64,000 nucleotides of DNA. It comes from Hemileia vastatrix (lineage: Eukaryota > Basidiomycota > Pucciniomycetes > Pucciniales > Zaghouaniaceae). This document shows, piece by piece, positions 11,920 through 23,015 of the stretch. Below the pieces are notes generated by a model that had not been told where the DNA came from, made no database searches, and saw only the letters and a list, made by a program, of their open reading frames with translations. Each line of letters opens with the position of its first letter. Within the stretch, counting starts at the first letter, position 1. A program made the translations under genes and the position numbers. Where the stretch lies: contig JASXTE010000017.1 in assembly GCA_030280995.1 (NCBI GenBank), positions 6,275,001 to 6,339,000 on the forward strand, read 5' to 3'.

Positions 11920-12269
11920 TTTTTGAAACTATTAGGAATTTTTCAGGAAACTGTTGGGATACCATCCTGAAACTGTCAGAAAGATGTTTTTAAATCTGAT
12001 GAAAAAACATTGAAAAAATAAACTGACACAGATTGAATCCAGAACAATCCCTCCTTGAGCAGAGCTTAATAACCACATTGAACATCAGTTAATCTCAGGT
12101 TTGGCAAGAGGTTGAACAACATCAGTTAGCATACCTTAATATTCAAATATTAAACTTGAATATATGTTGCGTGTATGATATAGATGCATATGCATTTGAA
12201 TTTGCATGGTGGATACTTATTGCATGCTAAAAATTGATGTGAATTGCCTATCCAAAGGGTATGCATAAT

Positions 12270-12420
12270 GACTATGAAGAATAAATATGCATAAAAAATA
12301 TGCATAAAAATATGCATAAAAATATGCATAAAAATATGCATAAAAATATGCATAAAAAATATGCATATTGAATATGCATAAAAATATGCATTAAAAATAT
12401 GCATATTGAATATGCAAAAA
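12270..12420. repeat. ATGCATAAAAAT minisatellite
   Basis: About ten units of 11-13 bp, TATGCATAAAAA with small variations. ATGCAT is palindromic, so both strands read alike, and the minus strand gives a meaningless Met-His-Ile-Phe repeat frame. Confidence 0.85.
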
Positions 12421-13149
12421 AAGGTGCATATACGTATATGAATAAAATATATTAATATGCATATAAATCTTTATAATGAATATGCATAATGATTGAAAAA
12501 TGCAAAAAAATGATGCTTAACGAGTATATTTTATGCATAAATAGAAATATGCAATATGAATTCATATTGCATACAGATAACACTGGCAAACCATTTTGAC
12601 CAAAACTCATACTAAATTTTCATTCTGGACTAAAGGTGTGAGGGAAGGAAGTAAAACAGTCCGACGTTAGAAAAATGCTACATGCACTCATTTTGTAGCA
12701 GAGCAAATGAGAAGTGCTGAATTATGGTTGGTGCCCATAATTTAGTATGATATCATAATTTTATTTAATTGTTTTCAATATTGAAAAGACTTTAGGTCGG
12801 TTGGTATGGATCTAGCTGTGCCAGGGTCTAATCTAATTATTTTAACAATTTCTTAATAATTAACGGGCTTTAATACAAAAACAGGTTGTATTTTTTGTGG
12901 GATATTGGATATGATAAGGTCTTTTTTTAAAAAAAATTATATTGTTTAAAAATATTCCTGAATCAGATGTGGGATAATCACTACAAAAAATTGTAGTACT
13001 GTGGGCAATAAAATATATGCACAAGCAGTAAAGAAAGGACCACGTGAACCCTTTTTGTGCAGTGGGAATCATTAGAGTGGAATTGTGGATGAAAAATATA
13101 ACTCATTATTACCATTTTATTTAATCAAAAAATTTATAATATTAAAAAG

Positions 13150-16100
13150 TACTATTGATTAATTGGTATTTGACCTTTGTGCCTCACTCATATTTATCAT
13201 TTGATTGATTTTTGTCACCATTATGTTATTAATATTATAAGTATAGCAAAAACTCATGTGCCAAATGCATACCGGGTGATGTTACACCTTTTATAATATT
13301 ATTAAATAAAGGTAAAAAAATATGAAAATGATTTGTTTTACAAAAAATAAATTGATATCCAAAAGCAATATGAGGGATAAAAACGTAAAATTAAAGGGAT
13401 CAAATATGAAATAAAAAATTAAAGTGAAATTCCTCCCATCAAGAGCAAGTAGACATGATGGGGTGAACGCCCACCAGTGGCACTAAACTTGGACTATAAT
13501 TTCTTTTTTGTAAAAATAAAAAAAAATCCACTGGAGCTTTACCAAAACTTCAGGATGACAATTTTGCCATATCAAACAACTTCTAGTGCAATTATTGAAG
13601 AAAAATTCATCTTCATTGCAATAGAGAGAATTGATCACATCAGACTGCATGTGACCAAAAGTGTCCAGCACAAGTTCGGCTGAACTTGTGCTGGACACTT
13701 TTATGATGGAGGTTAGCTAGGGTGGAATTTTTCTTCAGTTCATCTGGTATTTCTTATAAACATGTCCACTGGTATTTGATCTTTGTGCCTCACTCATATT
13801 TATCATTTGATTGATTTTTTGTCACCATTATGTTTTAATATTATAAGTATAGCAAAAACTCGTGTGCTAAATGCATACCGGTTGATGTTACACCTTTTAT
13901 AATATTATTAAATAAAGGTAAAAAAATATGAAAATGATTTGTTTTACAAAAAATAAATTGATATACAAAAGCAATATGAGGGATAAAAAGGTAAAATTTA
14001 AGGAATCAAATATGAAATAAAAAATTATAATAAATATACTGCCATCAGGAGCAAGTAGACATGTTGGGGCAAATGTCCACCAGTGAGGCTAAACTTGGAC
14101 TATAATTGCTTTTTTGAAAAACAAAAAAGTGCCAATCTGAGGTTTAAAAAAACTTCAGCATAACCATTTAGCCATATCAAACAACTTCTAGTTCAATGAT
14201 TGAGAGAGAATTGATCACACCAGACTGCATGTGACAAAAAGTGTCCAGCACAAGTTCAGCCGAACTTGTGCTGGACACATTTATGATGGAGAGTAGCTAG
14301 GGTATAATTTTTCTTCAGGTAATCTGGTATTTCTTATAAACATGTCCATTGGTACTTGATCTTTGTGCCTCACTCATATATATCATTTGATTAATTTATT
14401 GTCACCATTATATTATTAATATTATAAGTATAGCAAAAACTCATGTGCCAAATGCATACCGGGTGATGTTACACCTTTTATAATATTATTAAATAAAGGT
14501 AAAAAAATATGAAAATGATTTGTTTTACAAAAAATAAATTGATATACAAAAGAAATATGAGGGATAAAAAGGTAAAATTAATCTCAAAGAGATCAATTAT
14601 GAAAAACAAAATACTAGTAAAAATTCTTGCTCTCAAGAGCCAGTAGAAGTGTTGAAAAAAATGGGAACCATCAGGGCTAAATTGTAATAAGTGACCTTTT
14701 TTTAAAAGATAAAAAATTATACACCTGAGGTTGGGAAGAACAACAGGTGGATGATTCAGCTAAACAAAACTGCTTGTAGTGAAGTTTAATAAAAAAATGT
14801 TTTTTGTTGCCATATAGAGAACTGATCCCATCTGACTGCACGTGACTAAAAGTGTCCAGCACAAGTTTGGCCGAACTTGTGCTGGACACTTTTATGATGG
14901 AGAGTAGCTTGGGTGGAAATTTTCTTCAGTTCGTTCATCTTGTATTTCTCATAAACATGTCTACTGGTATTTGATCAGTCTGTATCTTTCATATTTATCA
15001 TCCGATTAATATTTTATCACCATTATATTATTAATGTTATTAGTATAGCAAAAACTTGTGTGCCAAATGCATACCATGTAAAGTTATACCTTCAATAATT
15101 TTTTAAAATAGATGTAAATAAATATGGAAAGGAATAGTTTTACAAAAATTAAATAGAAATTTAAAAGTAAAAAGAGGAATAAAAGAGTAAAATAAAAGTC
15201 AAAGAGTTAAAACATGAAAAAAATACTGGTAAAATTCCTGCTATCAAGAGCCAGTAGAGGTGTTAAAGCAAATGGGAGCCATCAGGGCTTAATTGTAATA
15301 AGCGACCTTTTCTTTAAAGATAAAAAATTATACACCTGATATTGGGCAGAACAGCAGGTGGATGATTTAGCTAAACCAAACTACTTCTAGTGAAATTTGA
15401 TAAAAAAAATTTTTTGTTGCCATACAGAGAATTGATCCCATCTGACTGCACATGACCCAATGTGTCCAGCACAAGTTCAGCCGAACTTGTGCTGGACACT
15501 TCTATGATGGAGAGCAGCTGGGGTAAAATTTTTCTTCAGTTCATCTGGTATTTCTTACAAACATGTCTACTGGTATTTTATCTTTGTGCCTCACTCATAC
15601 ATATTGTTTGATTAATTTTTTGTCTTAATTATATTATTAATTATTTAAGTATAGCAAAAAATATTGTGCCAAATGCATACTGAGTGATGTTACACATTTT
15701 ATAATATTATTAAAAAAATGTATAAAAATATTAAAATAATTTATTTTAAAGTTTATTAATTGATATCCAAGCGCAATATGAGGAATAAAAAATTAATTTA
15801 AAGCGATCAAATATGAAAAAAGAAATCCAAGTATTATTGCTAATATCAAAGGCCAGTAGAGATGTTGAAGCAAATGAGAGCTGTCAGGGATAAATTGTAC
15901 TTAATTGATTGTTTTTTAAAGATAAAAAATTGTGTACCTGTGGTTTGGATGAAATCTAGGTAGAAAATTTGGCTATGTAAAACTACTTCTAGTGAAGTTT
16001 TTTATCCAAAAAATTTTTTTCATTGCCATAGTGAAAATTGATCTCATATGACTGCAACTGACCAAAAGTGTCCAGCACAAGTTTGGCCGAACTTGTGCTG

Positions 16101-16720
16101 GACACTTTTTTGATGGTGAGTATCTAGGGTGCAGCTCTTCTTCAGTGCAACTGGTATTTTTTTTAAACATATCCACTGGTATTTGATCTTTCTGTTTTAT
16201 TAATATTTTATCATTTGATCAATTTTTTGTTACCAGTATATTATTATTTTTATTAGTATAGCAAAAAATCATGTGCCAAATGCTTACAGGGTGATGTTAA
16301 ACCTTTAATAATTCTATTAAATACAGGTAAAAAACTATGAAAATGATTTGTTTTACATAAAATTAATTGATATCTAAAAGAAAAAAAAGGGATAAAAAGA
16401 AATAGGTTGAATAATAGGGATTTTATATGAAATTCAAAATTCAAGCTAAATGCCTACTTTCAAGGCTCAGAAGAGGTGTTGGATAAAATGGGCATCATCA
16501 TGAATAAAATTTTACTTAATTTGATTTTTTGAAAAACTAAATGAAGTTTTCAACTGATTTTTTTCCAATATTTAGTAGGAAACTTTATCTATATCAAATT
16601 ACTTCTAGTACCATGATTGACCAAATTAAATCCTCATTTCCATATGCAGAATTGATCCCATATGGCTGGACCATGCCAAAGGTGTCAACCACAAGTTTGA
16701 GAATTCTTCTGGTGGACACT
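13150..16720. repeat. Tandem ~600-bp satellite units, each with a 38-bp palindrome
   Basis: Six units follow one another. Each runs from a conserved block (GGTATTTGATCTTTGTGCC, TAAGTATAGCAAAAACT, ATGCATACCGGGTGATGTTA) to a palindrome with arms GTGTCCAGCACAAGTTC / GAACTTGTGCTGGACAC around a 4-bp centre. Palindromes lie at 13661-13698, 14241-14278, 14852-14889, 15462-15499 and 16068-16105; a broken one is at 16682-16719. The spacing is 580-614 bp. Each is followed by TTTATGATGGAGAGTAGCT or close. Short frames across the palindromes are artefacts. Confidence 0.85.
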
Positions 16721-17515
16721 TTCATGATGGACAGTAGTAGGGTGCAAGTCTTCTTTAGTTAATCTAGTATTCCTCATAAACATTTCCAACTTATTTTTGG
16801 CCAAAAATCAGGTGGAAAGTTTTTCAATATAAAATTACTTCTAATGCCATGATTGACTAAAAATTGATTCTCATTGCCATGTAGAGAGTTGATCTCATAT
16901 GACTGGATCTGGAAAAAGTGTCACCACAATTTTTGATAAACTTAAGTTTGAAAATTTTATGATGGAAAGTAATTGCAAGTCTTCTTCATTTCATCAAGTA
17001 ATCCTCATAAAAATTTCCACCTGTATTTTGGCCAAACTTCAGGTGGACACTTTGGCCATATTAAATTAATTATAGTTCCATGTTGATTAAAAACTGATAC
17101 TTATTGCCATATATAGATATTAAACCCATCAGACTGTGCCTTTTCAAAAGTGTCTACCTGAATTATGGCTAAACCTCAGTTGGACACTTTTATGATGCAG
17201 AGTAGCTAGGGAAAAAGTATTCTTCAGTTAATTTGGTATTCATAATAAATTTATCCTCCTGAAGTTTATCCTAACTTGAGGTGGACAATTTCGGAAAGCA
17301 CCAGTTAGTCACTATCCATCAAAAAAGTGTTCACCAAAATTTTGGCTAAACTTGTGGTTGACCCCTTTGATCAGCCACAGTCAGATGAGATCAACTCTTT
17401 AGATGGGAATGAGGATGATGTTTTTGTCAATCATGGAAATAGAAGTAGTGTGATGTGGCAAAATTACCCCCCTGAATGTCAGACAAACCACAGAAGGACA
17501 CTTTTTAGCAGGTAG
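16721..17515. repeat. Shorter, decayed units of the same satellite
   Basis: The sequences around 16915, 17150 and 17327 keep the AAAGTGT...GACACTTTTATGATG skeleton, but the palindrome is broken and the spacing drops to about 180-240 bp. This suggests older or differently amplified units next to the right end. Confidence 0.6.
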
Positions 17516-18058
17516 TAACTGAGAAAAATCCATTTATCAGAAGGAAAATCTTTTATTGGATAGATGCCAAGGTTTCATACTTGTGTATTATGGTCAGTAT
17601 TAATTTTGAAAGAGTCTGTCCAAGCAATTTCATTGCCCATCATGACACATTTTGTTTTGAATGTTTCAAACTGTGTGATACAGTATTAAGGTGTCACATA
17701 GTATAATTAAGTTCTATTACATGCCCTCCTATGATGCCTAAATTTATAATTTAATATCTTACATAATAATTTTTTTTATATAAATTCATCAATATTTTTT
17801 TTATTATCAAATTTAATAGAGCAAGTATCCTGAATTATTATATATGCATAAGCTTAGGTTAGATCAATTTGTGCTCAATTTGTTCTCATCAGAGGACCAA
17901 AATCAAGTTCTGGAGGATCAACTTGTGCATAATTTGGAATCAGTTGATATTCTGTCTATAATCAATCTATGAATAAATGTAGATCTAACTCTAATTTACT
18001 TATGTTTATAAAGTATTCATAAACCTGGCATAATTAAGGGACACTCTAAATTTCAAGA
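17516..18058. other. Non-coding right flank of the TIR element
   Basis: AT-rich unique sequence without frames or repeats that I can recognise. Confidence 0.5.
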
Positions 18059-18099
18059 GAGGGGATTGCTAGCAATTCACCCCTAGATTTCCCGTGGTG
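18059..18099 (-). repeat. Right terminal inverted repeat
   Basis: Mirror of the left TIR: a palindrome GAATTGCTAGCAATTC inside, then CCCCTAGATTTCCCGTGGTG at the outer edge. Confidence 0.75.
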
Positions 18100-18154
18100 C
18101 ACTGAACTTCTAAAATCTTTTCATTTGAAATATCCTTTAAAACCAAAACCTTAA
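18100..18154 (+). pseudogene. pol: Gypsy-A pol, last 17 codons
   Basis: Joined to 11878 this reads ...NAP-TELLKSFHLKYPLKPKP and stops at TAA 18152-18154. That is the usual tail after a chromodomain in fungal chromoviruses. It proves that the TIR element entered an existing Gypsy-A copy. Confidence 0.75.
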
Positions 18155-19103
18155 AATTTCTTTTATTTTAAATTTTCTTTTTCTTTTTTTTCTTTTCTTT
18201 CTTTTTTCTCTTTCTCTTAAAAATCTAAAACACCTCTTGTATTTCTTAGCCTTGTTTTCTTTTTTTCTCTTCTTTTCTTTCTTCTCCTTCTATAAAAATT
18301 TTCTCCAAAACCAACTAAAATCAAAATCAAAATTAAAAATTAAAAAAATAAATAAATAAATAAATATAAAATTAAAAATTAAAAATTAAAATTAAAAATA
18401 AAATAAATAAATAAACAAAAAATAAAAAAAAATAAAACAAATAGAATAAACATAAATAAAAAAAAAAAAAAAAAAAAAAAAACATTTAAATCTCTCTAAA
18501 TGTTTTCTTTCTCTTTTCTTTTTTCAATTCTCTAAATACATTCTTTTCTTAAATTTAAAATTCTTTTAAAATTTTCTTTTCTAAAATTTATTCTCTCTTT
18601 AAACTTTCTTTCCTTTGAATCATAAAAATCTTGTACGACACAACCATTTCCTCGAACTTAACTTCAACCTCTAAATCTCCCTATAAAATTCTTCGAAAAA
18701 ATGATTCTTCTTTTTCAAATTCTCTTTAAATTCTAAATTCTGTTTTTTTTCCTCTCTTTTCAACTATCTAAAATTCCTAAAAAAATCAATAAACAACTTT
18801 TCGCAAATAACAAATTTTTCTTTCATTAAATTCTCATTTCAACAAACTAATCTCAATCACCAACCATTATTTTTCTTTCTCTCTTCTCTTACATAAATTT
18901 TTCTTTTAAAAACTTAAAACTTCCTTCAATTAAATAACTTCTATCTTTCTTATTTAAATTTCTTCTTTCAAATTCTAAAGCAAAATTTTATTTAAAACTT
19001 TTTTTTCTCTCTCTCCCAAATCGTATAAAAAATAATAATATTCACCTTAAATACAATACAATAAAATAAAATAAAATAAAACTAAAAATACAATTCTACT
19101 TTT
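18155..19103. other. Low-complexity region between Gypsy-A pol and the antisense gene
   Basis: Long TTCTTT-type pyrimidine tracts and AAATAAAT/AAAATTAAAAATT tracts, including a run of A at about 18459-18481. No frame is supportable. It is the 3' side of both the sense pol transcript and the antisense gene. Confidence 0.6.
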
Positions 19104-19374
19104 CTACTTCTTTACATCTCTCCTTTTCATTTCAAATTTTTCTCGAACCAATCTTTTCATCTTCTCCAAAATTACCCTCATCTCCTTCCTGAATTTCTCA
19201 AATACCTCCTCCTCTCCTACCCGAACAACCTCTCCAATCTCCAAGAGTTCCTCTGCCACGTCGAAGGAAGCAGCGTCGATAATTGTATCGACCTCCCCAC
19301 ACAACTCTTCTGCGAACCTAACTCTTCGACCACACCTGGTCCAGCATTTCCTCAGGTTCTTCGATTCCACCCGT
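19104..19374 (-). CDS. Antisense zinc-cluster gene of Gypsy-A, 3' half of exon 2
   Basis: The frame ends with TAG at 19106-19104. It continues without a stop across the Gypsy-B insertion into 31120-31225 once the insert and one CCGT duplicate are removed. The product part is basic and helical: RKCWTRCGRRVRFAEEL, an acidic middle (DVAEELLEIGEVV), then a charged helix rich in K/R/E (EKFRKEMRVILEKMKRL) and a lysine-rich end. That is a plausible C-terminal dimerisation or basic region of the Cys6 protein starting at 31808. The domain itself is not recognised. Confidence 0.6.
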
Positions 19375-19376
19375 TA

Positions 19377-20413
19377 TGGTAAGGTAAACTCTTACAGTCG
19401 CCTTGCTGTAAGCAGAATCCGGAGGAGATGTGTGGATTTAGCTGAAAACCCCGTCCTTCCAATAAAAAATAACAAAATGGGAATTCTAAATCACTAGGCT
19501 AACCAGTCTACTTGGATCTGATTGATAAAAATAATGAAACTCTAACCAGTGAAAGATCTGAAAAGATTGACTTTTATGTTTTTACAATAATTTGAATTTT
19601 TATGAGACAGCAATAATCAAGTCCCAGTGATGAAGACCTTTCTAAAGATACCCTGTATGAAGTGTGATTTAAATTGTTGAGTAGTATTTCTAAAATGTTA
19701 TATATAAAATAAAAAATTATAAGGGTATTACAATTTATTTAATTTGTTGAGTAATAAAAAATGAGACCGTGGTGGTTAAAGATTAAGCTGTATGTTGTAT
19801 CCCCCCCTCTCAATTTCAAGTTTGAAAGGCTCTTAAGTATTCCTAGTCACGTGCTTAAGTTTTCCCCTCCAGAGCTCACCCAGAGTCAATCTGGAGCCCG
19901 TATGGAGTCCGTACGGAGCCACAGCGGAGTCCTTACGGAGTCCGTCCGGACTCAATTAGAACCTTTAAAACTATAATAAAAAATATAAAAAAATTACACA
20001 TAATAGAGCCACTTCCCCTCTACATTCCAAACTAACTTTCGTAGTCTGCGAAGCTCTAATCACCCCGTGAAAATTCATCAAAGTTAAGTAATTTCTAAAA
20101 ACGTAAATATTTCTATAAAACTTTAAAATTCATTTAAAAATATAATAAAAATAGTAAAAATTCTGGGAAAATTTCCCAAGGTTCTTGAGTGACTCGACTT
20201 GATACTTATAAACTCTTCAGACCGTAAAAATAAGTTTTCTCCGTAAAATAAATTGTTTTCGCGTAGGCATTTGCTCTTGACCAATTTCTTCATATTTAAA
20301 ACTCAAATAAATTAAATAAAACCCTTTTATAAAAAAATAATAACGCCAATCTTGAATGCTGTAATAACTCCATTTATGTACTTAGGTGCCATACTAAACT
20401 TTAGGCTACCACA
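19377..20413 (-). repeat. Gypsy-B 3' LTR
   Basis: 1037 bp. On the minus strand it starts TGTGGTAGCC and ends CCTTACCA. It matches 30003-31119 apart from scattered changes and one ~80-bp gap. It carries a cluster of CGG/CCG triplets at 19890-19952. Confidence 0.85.
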
Positions 20414-21083
20414 TCCTCCCTTCAATTGAGAATGTCCCCATTCTTAAAACTTTGCATAAGTGGTTGAGCAATTCCAAAAGAATTATCTTTCCTTATAAAA
20501 TAATTTGATAAATTTGTTTTAGCTGGTCTTCTTTTAATTCTTTGTAATAAAAACTTTGTTTCTTCTTCTCTGGCTTGATATAACATAAAATAAAATAATA
20601 TAAATCTTGTGATGATTCTACTACTGAGAGCAAGGTTTGAATCCCTTCAGACTCCCATATACCAGTCTTCCTTCTTGTCACAGCATTGAGAGAGTGGATC
20701 TTCCTATGAGCCGAATACTCCTGATTCCAACCTCATAGGGCCCCCCACTGAGCCGAATTCTATGATTCCAATCTCACCATAAGGTCCTCCAAGCTTCACA
20801 CCAAAAAAATGGCCTAACTATGAGGCACTAAAAAAAAATCATTCCCTAAAATCCAACTACCATCCTAACTTCTGATTCCTTCATCACAATTTTCAAACTT
20901 TGCTATACAGCAAACCCATAAAATACTTTTGCCAGGCTTCCAATAATAATTTTAACTTTAGACCATGTTAAAGCGCCACAAATTTCACCTAATTAACCAT
21001 TATTCTTTCCTTAGCATCATCACCACCTAAAATTTTAACCTCCTAAAGCTTATCAGCACCCAATTCCAGAAATAATTGAATAA
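20414..21083. other. Gypsy-B 3' region next to the LTR, with polypurine tract
   Basis: Directly before the 3' LTR on the minus strand is TGAAGGGAGGA (20424-20414), a good plus-strand priming tract. Gypsy-C has a similar GGAGGGAGGA at its 3' LTR. The remaining ~650 bp hold no supportable gene on either strand. Confidence 0.6.
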
Positions 21084-21761
21084 CCAGTTTAGAGTCTTAG
21101 TGGACAGTGATAAATTAAAAGATTGAATTGAGTTATCCAAACAAGATTTACATTCCAGTTTAAAGTCTTGGTGGACCAAACATATAATTGATTGCCAGTT
21201 TATGGTCTTGGTGGACCAAAGATTGTTTAAGTGCATAAATAACTTGAAATATTCCTAAGTAAGGCCTAGGCTTGACCAAATATTGAATAAACTTGATAAT
21301 CCAGTTTAATGTCATAGTGGACCAAACATTTGATTGATAAGAAATTCAGTTTAAGGTCATGGTGGACCCAACAGCTTGATAATAGTCCAGTTTAAGGTCT
21401 TGGTGGACCTAACATTTGATAACACTCCAGTTTAAGGTCTTGGTGGACCTAACATTTGATTTATATATAAAAAAAATCGGTCTCCAAAAATATCCATAAA
21501 ATCTTAAACATGCTTGAAATTCAGTTTAAAGTATTGAAGGACTAACAGCTCCAATATAAAATCTTTAATGACAGTCTTGAAAATTAGCCAGTTTAAAGTC
21601 TTAGAGGACTAATAGCTCCAAAATTCGTATAAAAAAAACCTTAAAGAACGTCTTGAACAGTAGCCAGTTTAAAGTCTTGGAGGACTAACAGATCCAAAAT
21701 AGGTATAAAAAAACCTTAAAGAACGTCTTGAAAAGTAGCCAGTTTAAAGTCTTGGAGGACT
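21084..21761 (-). repeat. Array of eleven stem-loop/TTTAAACTG motifs in Gypsy-B
   Basis: On the minus strand each copy reads as a 4-5 bp stem, 6-nt loop, closing stem, then TTTAAACTG or a close variant. Copies begin at about 21084, 21155, 21195, 21301, 21346, 21388, 21428, 21522, 21589, 21664 and 21739. Stems vary in pairs: GGTC/GACC, AGGTC/GACCT, AGTC/GACT. Loops are mostly CACCAA or CTCCAA. Spacing is irregular (40-105 bp), so it is not a simple tandem repeat. Another copy is at 22555-22577. Confidence 0.75.
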
Positions 21762-21869
21762 AAACAGATGTCTTGAAGTGAAATCCCATAGGTATTGAGT
21801 TCCCCTAGACCCTGTTTCCTGTCTAAACTAAATGAATAAAACTAAAAAGAATGAAGACTGAAAAATAAA

Positions 21870-22200
21870 ACTAAGAAATATAATAATAATTTTTGATTTA
21901 ATTAATTAATTTTTTTATTTATTTTATTATTTTATTTTTATTTATTTATTTTTATTTTTATTTATTTTATTATTATTATTTTTTATTATTTTTTATTTTA
22001 TTTTTATTTTATTTTTTAATTTTTAATTTTTTTTATTTTTATTTTTATTTATTTTATTTTTATTTATTTTTAATTTTAATTTGTTTTTAATTTAAAATAA
22101 AAGATTTTAGAAAAGATAGTTTTGAAATAAAAGTTAAAATTTAATTTTCAAAGAAAGATAAACAAATGTGAAAAGAAAGATAAAAAAAGTAATAATAATA
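21870..22200. repeat. TTTTATTTATT low-complexity tract
   Basis: Runs of TTTATTTTTATT and AAATAAAG without coding potential. Gypsy-C has a comparable T-rich tract near 47770-48090 at the same place relative to the hairpins. Confidence 0.7.
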
Positions 22201-22230
22201 AAAAAATTTCAAAATAAAATTTTTAAAAGA

Positions 22231-22303
22231 TGACCCCGGCCATTTGATGAGCCGTACCCTCGACATCATACCCACATCCAAGTGTAACTTGATGTGGTTA
22301 CAC
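22231..22303 (-). other. Conserved hairpin C in Gypsy-B
   Basis: A stem CCACATC (22272-22278) / GATGTGG (22291-22297), extended by AAGT/ACTT with a bulged G, lies beside a GGCTCATCAA.TGGC word. The same pair of elements occurs twice in Gypsy-C (47700-47760 and 47900-47970). Confidence 0.6.
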
Positions 22304-22369
22304 AATTTTGAGAAATTGAAAAGAAAAGAAAATAAATGAAAGTTTTTAGAAGATAATTTTTATAATGAT

Positions 22370-22425
22370 GATCACTGGGTGGGCTCCCTCCAATTTATAA
22401 AAATGATTAGAGACCACCAGTGAGC
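22370..22425 (-). other. Conserved hairpin D in Gypsy-B
   Basis: GATCACTGG (22370-22378) pairs with CCAGTGAGC (22417-22425) with one mismatch. The loop contains GGAGGGAGCCCAC on the minus strand. Gypsy-C has a perfect version at 47469-47524. Confidence 0.55.
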
Positions 22426-22644
22426 ATCACCTTTACAACAATTCATAATATATATTAAAGAAAAGAAATCACAATCTAACATAAAAAAATCAAAAACAAA
22501 ATAAAATAAAAGAATCTTGAATCCGGCGTTGAGAGCGGTGTCTCTTGATTTGTTCCAGTTTATAGTCTTAGTGGACTTCCTATAATTAAAAGACAAAGCC
22601 AGGATTCAACTAGAAACAGGGAAAATTTTGGAAACAAACATTAT

Positions 22645-22685
22645 GGGGTAATTGTGTATAGAGCAGCCAGCCCATCAATTACTCC
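22645..22685 (-). other. Conserved hairpin B in Gypsy-B
   Basis: GGGGTAATTG (22645-22654) and CAATTACTCC (22676-22685) form a 10-bp stem with one mismatch around ATGGGCTGGCTGCTCTATACA-type loop sequence. Gypsy-C carries three versions with compensating changes. Confidence 0.6.
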
Positions 22686-22899
22686 CACACTTGCCAATAT
22701 TAAATTAAGAAGGTTCCCCTGTGAACACTTCTTCCAATAAATTTTAAAAATTTTCCAACACTATCTTCACTCATATTTTAAGAATTTTAAATTTCGAAAA
22801 TTTCAAAGAAGATTTTCTTGAATTTCGTTAAGTTTCATCAAAGTTTCGTCGCCCATAGGCAGTGTAACGACAGTAAAGTATTTTGATAAAAAAGAAGAT

Positions 22900-23015
22900 A
22901 GTTTATCCTCGTTGCGGAGGTCATCATAAAATTTTGTTGATATCATAGTTTATCCTCGTTGCGGAGGTATCCATAAAATTTTGTCGATATCATAGTTTAT
23001 CCTCATTGCGGAGGT
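22900..23015 (-). repeat. Three stem-loop/ATAAACT motifs at the Gypsy-B pol end
   Basis: Copies at 22900, 22946 and 22992 read CCTC-CGCAAC-GAGG-ATAAACT on the minus strand (the last with a variant loop). The last one overlaps the C-terminal codons of pol, at the same place as the motif near 46890 in Gypsy-C and 60975 in Gypsy-D. Confidence 0.7.

Larger units (their letters stand above)
11879..18099. mobile_element. TIR element of satellite units, inserted in the Gypsy-A chromodomain
   Basis: It is bounded by ~41-bp imperfect inverted repeats. Removing it joins 11878 to 18100 in frame. I see no clear target duplication. No transposase-like frame exists inside; the content is non-coding: 11920-12250 unique sequence, a TATGCATAAAAA minisatellite (12270-12420), AT-rich sequence to 13150, then ~600-bp tandem units with a 38-bp palindrome, then decayed units. 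It looks non-autonomous. The hairpin in its TIR also occurs at 3933-3954, so an autonomous relative may lie at or left of the window start. Confidence 0.65.

Noticed and set aside
13477..13698. Overlapping frames on both strands across the satellite palindrome
   Set aside because: They arise from the palindrome and recur in each satellite unit; no codon pattern or homology.
21084..21761. Regularly repeated ~22-bp sequence resembling a CRISPR array
   Set aside because: Spacing is irregular, the repeats vary with compensating changes, there are no cas genes and the context is a eukaryotic retrotransposon.
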